From the NCBI GenBank assembly GCA_020086605.1, contig JACBWW010000016.1, forward strand, positions 20,448,775 to 20,512,774: DNA of 64,000 nt, in the 5' to 3' direction. A program made the translations under genes and the position numbers. Below the pieces are notes generated by a model. That model worked only from the letters and a program-made list of their open reading frames with translations, was not told the DNA's origin and did no database searches. The DNA comes from Lanius collurio. Lineage: Eukaryota > Chordata > Aves > Passeriformes > Laniidae. This document shows, piece by piece, positions 20,301 to 31,500 of this stretch (the stretch's first letter is position 1; each line of letters begins with the position of its first letter).

Positions 20301-23300
20301 ATTATGCTGTCTTCAACTAGAGGGGTGTGTGTTGAAATGGGAGTGCTTTTACTGGATAAGAAAACAGTTTTATGGAGGTATTCCAGGATGGACATGTCCC
20401 TAACACAGCCTGACAGTGTTACTGTTCAGAAATGAGTGGGATTTGTCAGGAGCCAGTAATACCCACAGCATTTTGAGCCAGGTTCTTTTGATGTCCATTT
20501 TCTGATGTGCTGCCCTGGGGAGATCTGCCATCTATTCATCTCTTCAATCCTTTAATAACATCCCTTGTGCCAGGAACATCAGAATGCTGAATGCCTTGAC
20601 TGAGACGTTTCTGTGAATACGCTGAAGATCCTTGCTTGGTGTGCAATGAAACAATCTTTAGGGAATAAGTGAAACAAAAGAGTGTGTAGGATATCCTTTA
20701 ATTCAATGAAGAATGTGGGTGGAGAAGTAATTGAAATGAACAAGATGCTTTGGATTTTCATTAGTGCCTGGAATACTTCAGGGTGTACTTAAAGCTTTGT
20801 GTGTGTGTGTGTGAACTGAGGAACTGATGAAGGCAGGAGCCCATGTTTTTTAACCATTCTTTATCTCTCTCCCCCATCACACCTTTTTCCTGAGGTCTGA
20901 GCACTGTATTCCATGTGGCAGTTCTGATAGAGGAGAAATAACCCTACAAAGAATTTTAGGCCTGTGAGTGGCTGACTGGCAGCCACCTGCTGCTGAAAGC
21001 TGCTGCAGTGGTTGCCTTCCCTCTCCATGCCCCCAGCAGTGGCAGCCATTTTTTGCCTTCCCCTACAGCAGTCACCAGTTGCCTCAGTCAAGTGTGGTTA
21101 AATTCAAGCAACATATTCCCAAATTATTTAAGGGCAGAGGAAGATGTGCCTGCAATCTGCAGCACAAGTGTGTGAGCTTTTCTCCTTTGAAAGACACCTT
21201 CAAATATTCTGTGCACAAAGGATGGTGGGTTTGATGCCCACTGCACCCACTGGCATTAAGGAGAAGTAGTGAGGAAAAGACCAAGATGCCAACAGCAGAT
21301 AAGCCAAGAAAGTGTTGCAAAAGTGATGCCTGCCAGATTCCTTTCAAGAATAAAATCCCTTTTGCTGGAGTTTGACTCAATCACACCTTGAACAATTTAA
21401 TTACAAAAAAGTCATTAACCAGAGCTTGGGAGTCATGTATGTCCATGCATAGCAGCTATTAATGTATCTCCAGTGCAACAAAGAAGGGAAATGCTTAAGA
21501 TAACAATGAGCCAACTACATCTATCACTTCCTTTCAAGTAAGTTTCAGTTCCCCCCTAAGGAAAACTCAGCTCTTCCTTTGAATCTAGGAAGACCTAAGG
21601 AATAAACTCATGTATACATATTAGATCAAACCCTTCACATAAGCATTGAAAGAAAAAGAAAAGATGAAGTAAACTTTTGTTTACTTACTTCTTCATAAAA
21701 AAAAGGCCCTTCAAACAACAAAACCAACCAGACTGGAAATATGTCTGACTGCATGGTCAGACAAGGTGATAACTCTATACTTGGACTGAAAACTTAGTCT
21801 GAAACAGATTTCCTACCTCAAACAGGAACTGTGAGCTTCATGGAAGATGTGTGCACTCACTGCTCCTGCTGTCCCTCATCCCTGCCTTCCTCTGCCCCAG
21901 CACTCACTGGGCTCCTTCCCTCTGCATCCTCCCTTCTTCCGAGACCAGCAGCTTTCATCTCCCTCAGATTTACAGACCTGCAGAGCTGGAGGAATTGCTG
22001 AAAGAAGATAATGAGGAAAAATGTTATTGTAGCATTCCCCCTCAAGGGCCCAGTGCTGCACACCAGTGTTTGTGAGGCACAGAGATGGGATGCATCCCTG
22101 TTTGCTGTGCTCTGGCAGCACAGGCTATACAAGGAGTCAGATGCAGCAGTTTCTGACCTTCATCTGTTTATTTTGTCTGTGTTCCCACCTCGGACTTCGA
22201 TTTCTACTTAGGGGCATTTCACACAACCACAGAACAGAAGAGCTTCTCTAACTCAGTGACACAGCCCCCTCATCTCTGGCCATAATCCTCACCCTGTCAA
22301 TAGGGATAGGACTGAGCAATTAAAAGCTGAAAATGACACCATATAAAGATGCAGGGAAACTTGTGATTTAAAGATAGATTGGAAACATCATAATTTTTAC
22401 AGAAGAAGGATAGGGAGAAACACAGCAGAAATAAACAGAGTTGAGGATTATACAGAGAACAATTTTTCCTACATGAGAAAAAAAAGGTATTAAGTTAAAT
22501 TGTACAGTAGAGCATTTACATCTGCTGAAAGAAAACACTTTTAAAGTGCCACAATTAGTGCATGTGACTCACTCTTATAAGACATCACAGATTAAAACAG
22601 GATTTTAAATGATTAGATGTTTTTCTGTGTATAACGTGTCCCCATTTATATAAGTCCAATGATGAACACATTTAAGAAATTTGTTTACTGAATCTGTAAA
22701 AAAATCTGACAGCTTTTTTGGTCATAGAATATAGTTATGCTGGAAGAAACCAAAGAAAAGACACATCAAAAGATACCACTTCAACAGTCATAATAATGAG
22801 TTATTTAATAATACCTATGTTGATGTGATTTTTCAGTTCGCAACAGTTTTATTTTGCATTGTACGTAATTAAAATCAAATCAAGTTTTTATTGTAGTGTT
22901 TTGATTTCTCTGAAATTCTTTTGTTCTTAGAATTTTCCTTGCATCTGAAGCGTCAATATTCAAGGTTTCTGTTCACAAAAACAGTCATTCAAAAATCCTC
23001 CACAAAACATCCTCCGTGCTACTGTTTGCTGGTGGAATTTCTCTCTGCAGTGTCTGGTGGGGTTTGCTCCCAGCCAACACATTGAATAATCCTTCTAGGA
23101 GTGAATGCACCAAGCATGTTCACTGAAGCCCACACAAATGCCTGAGATGTTATTTGTGAGCTTCTAAGAGGAAGGGCCATATCTGGTCTAGGTTGGAGAC
23201 TCTCAGTTTAAAAGTCACCTGTTCTTCACTGTTGTGCTTCCTATTGGCTATGAAGTGTAGAAGTGTTGGTGGTGCATATGGAAAAGCGTGTAGGGCTGTC

Positions 23301-25060
23301 ACCAACTCAGAAACATCTTTATAGAAGTTGTGAGATACTTCTTAACTGAGTTGTACCAAGCCCTCCCCCCTCACCTGTATATCATACTTAAGGCAGGTTG
23401 TTTTAGACCAAGATGGCATGAATTACAACTTTTATCCAAACAATGAGAATCATAATTCTCCTACCATCCACCATCCTCTGGCACAGCTCCAACATTATTC
23501 CTGGAGTACCATCAGCCTTAAAAGAGTTTTATATGACTTAGGAAATTAAATAATAGCCCATCTCAGGGATACCCCAATACACATGGGATAAGTTGTAAAG
23601 TCAGGAGTTCTACAATTCTAGGCCAAACTCTTAAATGCATTTTTTGAGTCATAATGAGCAGGCTGTTTAATCCTCACGGGGTGACTAGCAGGTTTCAACT
23701 ATTTGTAAATTACTTTCAGATCTTCAAATGGAAAATACATATTTGTCAGCATTTTAGGGAGATGAAGTTCTGTAGATGGAGTTAATGTTTCAAACTCCTA
23801 TTCATTTTTGAACCTCAAGGTTCTTTTGTTTCAGTGAACCAGAAAGCACATATTTAAGTGATGATTTCATATCTTCCAAATGATGGCTTTTCATGTAATC
23901 ATCATAATAACCTTTCCCATAAGAGACTCTCAAAGTGGTTTCACAGACCTTCCTAAGGACTCATGGGATACTTACTCATGCTGTAGATCTCACTACTTTT
24001 ACTGCACGCAGGCAGAGGGGATCAGAGGAGTTAAATGTCACTCAGCAAGGCAGCAAAGAGTCGAACAAGAACCTGTTTCTCCCGATTTCAGATCCTGGAG
24101 AGTTTTTTGTTACTGAGCACAGACATGTTCATCTGGAATAGCCTCACAAATACATGAACCCCATAAGTATTCACTAAAGCCACTTCCAGCTTCTGGCCGT
24201 AACAGGAATGTAATCAAAAAGGTATTTAAGCATTTCCAGGGCTTCTAAATATGGGTGAATAACAAAATAAACAATTAGAATTAAATGATCCAGTTGTTTA
24301 TTTGAACTGCTAAATCCTGTAATTTGACTTCATGCTTAGCAGAAGCTTTCAAATTATCTGAGTATCACATCTCACACTCAAAAACCGAGTCCAAATAACA
24401 ACCTGTGGCAAGTTGTCCTGTGAGTATCAGAGTGAGTTTGCACACGGATTTGTGTCTTCACCCTCTCATCTCTTCCTTGTGCTAACCTCAGCCCTGCCAC
24501 CACCAAGATGACCCTGCTACCACAATGACTTCAGCTCCCTCCACATTCTCTGCAAGGCCAGGGGGCTGCCACACCAAACATGGACCAGCAGAGTTGGGCT
24601 TGCTTTGGATCAGCCCCTCTGTGTCTGGCCATGGATTGACACAGAAATTGAAAGAACTAAATTTCCTTTGAGACTTACCACTTTTTCAGCTGTGGCAGAA
24701 ATTGGCCAAGAGATCCTAAAGGCACAGGAAAGAGGGAGGGGGGGAGAAAACAAAAAAAAATTAATGGAATAAGTGCTATTTCCTTGTGAAGTTTGGGGTA
24801 ATAATCTAAAATGGGTGCCAGAGGGAGAGAAAGAGAAAAAATTGAGATGTCCTTAAAGTGAAAAGCCCTTGCTCAAGCTCCCATGGAGGTTTGAAACGGA
24901 TACAGACACAGATCTCTTAGAGCCTCTAGGCCAGCATCTGGAGTATGGACAGAAAAGTGATGGATGTTTCAAGATTTAGCCAGCAAAGACAGTAAAGAAG
25001 CTACACCACTTTCAAATGCATAACTTATTGAGTTTACTGTTGAAAAGAATTACCATGCAA
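11346..25060. other. Intergenic DNA between BTF3L4 and ZFYVE9
   Basis: About 13.7 kb of mostly AT-rich sequence with no recognisable gene, tRNA or well preserved transposon. The longest open frame, 12479-13081 plus (200 codons), shows no known domain. A short (GT)n run sits near 20802-20814. Several AT-rich, homeodomain-site-rich segments (for example 19590-19880) could be conserved enhancers but cannot be judged from one genome. Confidence 0.5.
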
Positions 25061-25130
25061 TTTCTTTTTTCTTTTTCTTTTTCTTTTTCTTTTTCTTTTT
25101 CTTTTTCTTTTTCTTTTTTTCTTTTTCTCC
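25061..25130 (+). repeat. (CTTTTT)n hexanucleotide microsatellite
   Basis: About eleven near-perfect CTTTTT units over 70 bases, all pyrimidine on the plus strand. The tract is close to mirror symmetric. Its length is likely to vary between individuals. Confidence 0.95.
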
Positions 25131-25260
25131 TAAGAATACATGGCATATTTAAAATTTAAACATGGACAAAATGAGAATAGGTGTTCAGCATGGAATGACT
25201 CTAAACTGACTCACACAATGAGATGGTGACCTAGCAGGCCTTTTTCCTTCCAAGAGATTA

Positions 25261-25275
25261 AGTCCCATCTAGTGG
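25261..25275 (-). promoter_or_regulatory. CTCF-like core motif, minus orientation
   Basis: The minus strand reads CCACTAGATGGGACT. This agrees with the CTCF core CCAcyAGrkGGCr except for G in place of the usual C after GG. It lies 260 bases left of a better match in the opposite orientation. Evidence is motif only. Confidence 0.35.
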
Positions 25276-25534
25276 AAAATGCATCATAGATTAATTAAGT
25301 GTCCATGTATTAGTGGCTTTACCGTATGACTCACTAATACTGAGTTAACCTTAATATAGGATTCTGAGAATCTTAAGCCAAGGATTTTATTGATTCACAT
25401 TGTTCTGGTGCAGGTAGTACTTAAGTTTAATGGATGAAGTCTGCACAGAATTTGGAAAAATCAAAGATTCAAGGCTGATGAGGTAATCAGAACGTATTAA
25501 GAGAGACACCACCGGAGCTGGGCCAGTCCCTCAG

Positions 25535-25550
25535 CCACTAGAGGGCAAAG
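25535..25550 (+). promoter_or_regulatory. CTCF-like core motif, plus orientation
   Basis: CCACTAGAGGGCAAAG is a good match to the CTCF core (CCACTAGAGGGCA). It sits in a small patch of higher GC content (25505-25610) within AT-rich intergenic DNA, about 3 kb upstream of the ZFYVE9 promoter region. That is a plausible insulator position between BTF3L4 and ZFYVE9. Confidence 0.5.
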
Positions 25551-26739
25551 CCACAGCATTGCGATCGGCAGCGCTGTCTGCTCGCCTCTTTGCAACCGTG
25601 TTATCAGTGAGGGCGTTTATTTTACAAAAAAACTGCTTAAATGATCACTAAGTCCTTCACTAGGAATGGCGTTAGTAATGAATACTTAGAGTATCGTTTC
25701 TGTCCGAGTGTGGTATGCAGGCAGTTGTTAGCCACTGTGTGGAAAAAAAAAAGCCAACATTTTCTTCCATGGAACTGTGAATAAAAGATTCAGTCACCCC
25801 AGAGGTTTGGACTCTTAGGCTCACAGCACAGGCCTTTCCTATTTGAAGTCTTGCAGATCAGTAGAAGGCTGAGCACTTGTATCAGGAACTACACTGGAAA
25901 AGTAATGAACATTTTGCTGCAATTTTTTCATGGTACCAGATCAGATCGAGAGACTCCTGAATCTTTCACTCAATGACAGATTTTGGAGATGTCCAGAGCC
26001 TTATGTACAATCCCCTACCCAAGTCAGCCTTTGACCTTCTAATATTAAGATTTTTTTGTTCTCTCCATTGGTTCTTGCCCTCTCCCGTGCATTGCATGTT
26101 TTCAAGCATCTGTTCTGTGCTCACACTAAATTTCCCACTGCACTTTTCAGAGATCAGGTGTGGGTCAGTTTGGTGTGTACCTGAGAGACTGCTTGGCACA
26201 AGATTGCTGTGCCGTCTGTGACAGTGGCCAGAAACAGATGCCAGAGGAAGAGTTTAGTAGCAGGATAATCATACAGTCACACTTGTCACGAGTAACCTCC
26301 CAGCTTCCAGCAATGTATGTCTCAGGCTTCCTGAGTGAGAAAAGTTATCTTGGCATGCAATATGCTTCAAAGGCTTTGCCTTCTGTGAACGAGTCCACCA
26401 TCCCTTCAACCACTGTAAACATTGCCATCCCCATGGCTGCTCCCATCATGTGCTGAACAGCACATGAGCTGTGTCAGATGACACTGAAAGGGATGACAGG
26501 TTGTTACTTCTTAGTGCCCAAGGAAATCAACTTCTGCAGAGACAAGCAGCCAGAATCCACAGCTACAGACACAGAGTTCTGTCTCCTGGGCAGCAGACTT
26601 ACAGGACTGAACTGCTTCTGTTAAAATTAAGTTTTTACAACCTCCTGATTGTGACTTTCCCAGTGCTGGGAAATCCAGCTTGTCTGCCCTAGACTGTCTT
26701 GGTGATTAATTACCTTCCCTGGTAGAAGACCTCACAGGA

Positions 26740-27910
26740 AGATGAATATATCTGCATACGCTCACAGAATCTTGGAAGTCCTTAAAACCTGTGATTGAGT
26801 CACCCCTTCACCTTCTTTTCTGACACTGAAGTAGATTGAATATTTTTACTTTAAACCATTCTTACTGATCTTCTCTGAACCATCTCTTTTCCAGCTTCTA
26901 TTAAGGAATTAAGGAGTTTGGATATCAGAGTTCAGGAGCAATGAGACTAGTACCAGAAAAATAAATACAGACATCTTTCTATATTCTCCTGTTTATCAAC
27001 CCAGGATTGCATTATCCTCTTGGCTACAGCACCACAGCACCTGCTTATTTTCTTCTGATTATATGTGACAATTCTTGAGGTTTTTGAGCATTAGCTTGTA
27101 ATTGCACAAATTCTCTCATCCTATAATCACTCTCTCTACTCCTTGGTGCATGGTTTTACATTTGGCTGTACAGAAATGCACATTACTTGTTATCAAGCTG
27201 TCTCAGCTGCTTTACAGCATAACTTGTTATTTATAAATCCCAATTGCTTATATCACTTGCGAACTCTTTAAGTGATGATTTTATGTTTTTCTTAGAGCCA
27301 TTAATATCAATACAATACAGTGTAGAACTAATTGCCATAGGATGCAGAAACACATTCTTTGATGATGACTTTTTATTTCCCCACTTTGTAAGTGTCAGTT
27401 AGTTAGTCTCAACATAAAATGTGCTGTGATGAGTCTGTATCATTTTGGCTTCTTAATTGAAATGCTGCAAGTTACCAGAACAAATATTTTGCAGACCTAT
27501 TTACCTTCATCAACCAAACTTGTAATGCCATTAAAAAATCAAATTATTTTCACAAGATTTATTTTCCACATTAATTTGCACTTATTGTGTTTCCACCCTT
27601 TAATTCTTTTTTAATCAAGTAATGTAGATAATGTCCCATTTTATTACCCAGAATTCTTGTCAGTCTGGCAGGTTGTAATTACCTTGGCCACCTTGTTTAC
27701 CCTTTTAAAATATTGGTACAATATTTCATCCAGTCCTCTGGAACTTTAACAGTGTTTCAAGATTTATTGAAAATCAACATTAATGGTCTAAAGATACTCT
27801 GTGCCAGTGCTTTTAAAACTTTTGGATGCAAGTTACCTGGACCTGCTGATAGCCAACTTCATTAGCTTCTGTTTAACATCCTCCTCAGTGCTTGTTGTAA
27901 TGGAATGTAT

Positions 27911-27945
<35 letters not shown>

Positions 27946-28190
27946 TATATGATATTTGTGTATCATATGGCTCTTCCCCCAAACCAGACCAGGACTCAAT
28001 TTTTGAGTTCTTTTGCCTTTCCTACATTGTTGTTAACCATTCCACAATTTCTACCTCAGAACAGAGTGAAGCCTTTATGATACTTCCTTCCCCCCCAGGC
28101 TTCTGCAAGTTTGCCCACATAGTTAAAAAATCCTCTTATTTGTCCTTAACTCTATTGTTCAAAGATTACTCTGGCATAATTTTGAATCCC
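26740..28190 (-). mobile_element. Old, decayed CR1-type LINE fragment(s)
   Basis: Several stretches resemble the reverse complement of the long CR1 3' region known from reptiles and birds. CTGAACCATCTCTTTTCCAG (26877-26896) resembles the CTGAACC...TTCCAG block of these elements. AACCCAGGATTGCATTATCC (26999-27018) resembles the 'CCCAGGAT.CCATT' block. CTGTTTAACATCCTCCTCAG (27870-27889) resembles a segment frequent in old amniote CR1 copies. The order is right and the divergence is high. Boundaries are approximate, and more than one insertion is possible. A (TCA)n array interrupts it. Confidence 0.55.
27912..27945 (+). repeat. (TCA)n trinucleotide microsatellite
   Basis: Eleven uninterrupted TCA units within the old CR1-like segment. 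The related element also has TCATCA-rich sequence at this point, so the array probably grew from it. Confidence 0.95.
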
Positions 28191-28216
28191 TAGAATTCCC
28201 TGGAACTCCTAGATCC

Positions 28217-28587
28217 NNNNNNNNNNNNNNNNNNNNNNNNNNNNNNNNNNNNNNNNNNNNNNNNNNNNNNNNNNNNNNNNNNNNNNNNNNNNNNNNNNNN
28301 NNNNNNNNNNNNNNNNNNNNNNNNNNNNNNNNNNNNNNNNNNNNNNNNNNNNNNNNNNNNNNNNNNNNNNNNNNNNNNNNNNNNNNNNNNNNNNNNNNNN
28401 NNNNNNNNNNNNNNNNNNNNNNNNNNNNNNNNNNNNNNNNNNNNNNNNNNNNNNNNNNNNNNNNNNNNNNNNNNNNNNNNNNNNNNNNNNNNNNNNNNNN
28501 NNNNNNNNNNNNNNNNNNNNNNNNNNNNNNNNNNNNNNNNNNNNNNNNNNNNNNNNNNNNNNNNNNNNNNNNNNNNNNNNNNNNNNN
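28217..28587. other. Assembly gap (371 N)
   Basis: A run of N directly left of the CpG-rich ZFYVE9 5' exon. It probably hides the core promoter and the start of exon 1, since GC-rich promoters are often missing from bird assemblies. Open frames running through it are artefacts. Confidence 0.98.
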
Positions 28588-31500
28588 CTGTCCCCGAGGG
28601 GACCGGCAGAGCCCGCGGGATCCCCCTCGCCATGCAGACCCGGCGGCGCCTGCTGCCTCCCGAGGTGAGTGAGCGGCGTCCGCCGAGCCGCCCCCGGGCC
28701 CGGGAGGCCGGGGTACCCCGCTCCCCAGGCCCCTGCCGCCCGCAGCGAGGCCCCGCGGGCGGGCGGGCGGGGAGGGCTCCGGCGCCTCGGTGGAGCCGCC
28801 GTATCGCCGACAGCGCCCTGGGCCTGCGGGCTCCGGCCGCCCCCTCGCCCCTCCGCCCTTGTCCTCCGCTCGCCACCAAGGAGAAGGCAGCGGTCGCCCC
28901 CCAGCCCTCCCCGGCGGCCGCCCTGGTCCTCCGAGCCCCCTCCCCGCCGTTCCCCCTCCGTCCCCGAGCATCTGGACTGGGTGACCCGCTCGCCCGGGGC
29001 ACCTTTCTCCCCGCGCCGGCGATCCCGGAGATGGGGAAGCAGCTCCCGCTCCCCCCGGGACGCCCGGTGTGCCGGTGCGGGGCAGGGCGAGGCTGTGCCC
29101 GGGCAGCCGCGGCTGCCGGCCCGGGCAGGGGAGGATCCCTCTGCATCTCGTGCCCTTTTTATGGCCTGATCTCCGCTCTCTCCCCGGGCAGGGAATGTTA
29201 CTTGCTCATCGCGATGTGTAACAAGTCACTCCTGCAATGGTGGTAGTGGTGGAGGGGGATGGGGAGAGCGGGCGGGATGCGTTTTATAACATCTCTAATT
29301 ACGTGAAATTGTGGTAATGTCTCACTCTAAGAATAGCTGGCACTCTTGGCATGTCAGACTTTTTGCAGAGGTGGGCTACTTTCTTGCTCATAAATGTTAT
29401 GGCTAAATAGGTGCCTGTGGCAGAGGGTGGCTCAAGAATTGTTTTTATCTTCTTAACCAGACAGAGAAACAAGTAGCAGATGGAAATTGATAGACTTTGT
29501 GTTTTCGTGTTAAGGACCTTGTTTATTTATAGACAAGATACTTCTTATTATTTTATGACAGAGGTTTTTCAGAGGCTGTCATTTCTACACATATTTTCAT
29601 TTAGTTCAGATATTAAAAGTTAACTTAATTCTATCAGTTGTTTTAGTAAGTGTGGTTGTCTTGGATTAGAATTTCTGAATAACACTGCCCTCAATTTTTG
29701 GGTCCAGACTGAACCCCAAACCAGAAGGAGCTGTGTACAAACAAGTAAAATAGTAATAATAAAAAAGATGCATTACTTGAATAAAAGCTTTTATTTTCTT
29801 AAGGCAGCATTTAACTGACTAGGCAAGGCTTTAAACCATTGTAATTAACTTTTATTAGCAAGTAATTTTTGATTGCATGGAACAAATCCAGATTTTAGAT
29901 ACACCTTCAGTGGTTGAGGCATTCAAATCCTTTGTTACTGCCTGAACCATCAGTGTGCTTCTTTTTATAAAGTTACAGCACATGATGCAAAGTGAGAAGA
30001 ACAGTCTCCTTGACCCAAGAGAGACAAATTTTAAAATCTCTTCAGAGGTGTGGGAAATCTGAAATTGAAGCTGAAGAAGGGTATAAAATTTCAAACAAGC
30101 TTCTTTCTCTAATTGAAGCCCTGATTAACCCTGAACAAGTTACCATGTTCTGACACACGTGATTTATTTGCATTGCTTTATGGTGCCTCCTTTAGTGTGT
30201 GAGAAAGGAAGAAACCCACCCCAAAACCGCCGTGCTGACTCCTGATATTGGGTGTTATTTTTGTGTGTTAGCTTTGAGTCAGTTACGAGGCTGGGGATTA
30301 AATACTTTCAAACACACACTCATTTCAGGATCTGAGGCCTGGGGCTAAGGCTGAGATGAAATACAGTTTTTTTAGCTTGGCATAAAGTCTGGCTGGATTG
30401 TCTCAGGGAACAAAGGTAGAGACTGAACAAAGATGCAGTATTAAAACTTGTGGCTAAAGAATGATAAGCTTTTAATGTCTGTTGTAGTCTGTCCACTCGC
30501 TGTGCCAGCTTTGGCAGAAAACAGCTTGCTAGTTTTTTCATTTACAGGCTATCTATAGAAAATTACCTGGAAATTATTTTGTTAAAGGATTAGAGTGGTG
30601 TTTTGGTTTTGAATACAAGCTGGCCAAAAAGAGGTTTTGGGAAGAAGTTGTGTGTTCATGTTTTGTTGATCAGAAAAATCTTCTTGATGCACTGAGAATC
30701 TTTCAAATAAAACTGATTTTCTTGACTGAAAATCAGTTGAGGGATGATAGTTTCAGTGCACAGTTAGTCTGTGTGCTGATGAATCTGTGATCTTTTCCAG
30801 AACACTGTTGTAAAGACACCAGTATATTCATAGGCTTCTTTGAAAGTGTTATATAAAGGCTAATGTTTATTTCTGTAATGTGACTGAGATTAAAGAAATT
30901 GAAAGGTGGCCTGTTTATAGTTCTATTTGTGATTCCTTAGGAGACTTGGACTTTTAAATGGACAGAAATGTGAGCTAATATGCTTGGTTATCCCTCCTGT
31001 TGTTTCTGTAAAGCTCTGAGAAAGGTACAGTGGTACTACAAATTGACAAAGCTTATTGTATTGATAAGCAATGGAAAGTCAAAAGTAAATGTCTGAAAGT
31101 ATTGAGTTTTAGAGACAGCTTTTCCTTCTGTGTTGGCTTGAAGTGTTGGCTCTATCTTGCAATACTGGGAAAATTCTATCAGTTAATGTAAATGAATGGG
31201 AAGTTATGAAATACATATCAAGGATCTTTCACTGACATAGTAGTTTCTACTTGAATTGGAATTCAGGAAAAATAGATTCAGGATACATATTGATACAACT
31301 TTTTTGACTAATGACTAGAGCAAAACATGCCATATAGTTATCAAAAAAAAGCACACTGAAAAATCATTGTGATAAAAGTAAATGACTTTTATCATAATGC
31401 ACACAAATATAATTTATTTGTCTTATCTCTATAAATAATTTTATTTTTACATACAAGTAAAGTGCTTTCCTACTTACTATTTGTATTTGGCTGAGTTTCA

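Noticed and set aside
28159..29146. Minus-strand frames of 270 and 318 codons near the CpG island
   Set aside because: They run through the N gap, so most residues are unknown. The rest is a GC-rich shadow of the ZFYVE9 5' region.
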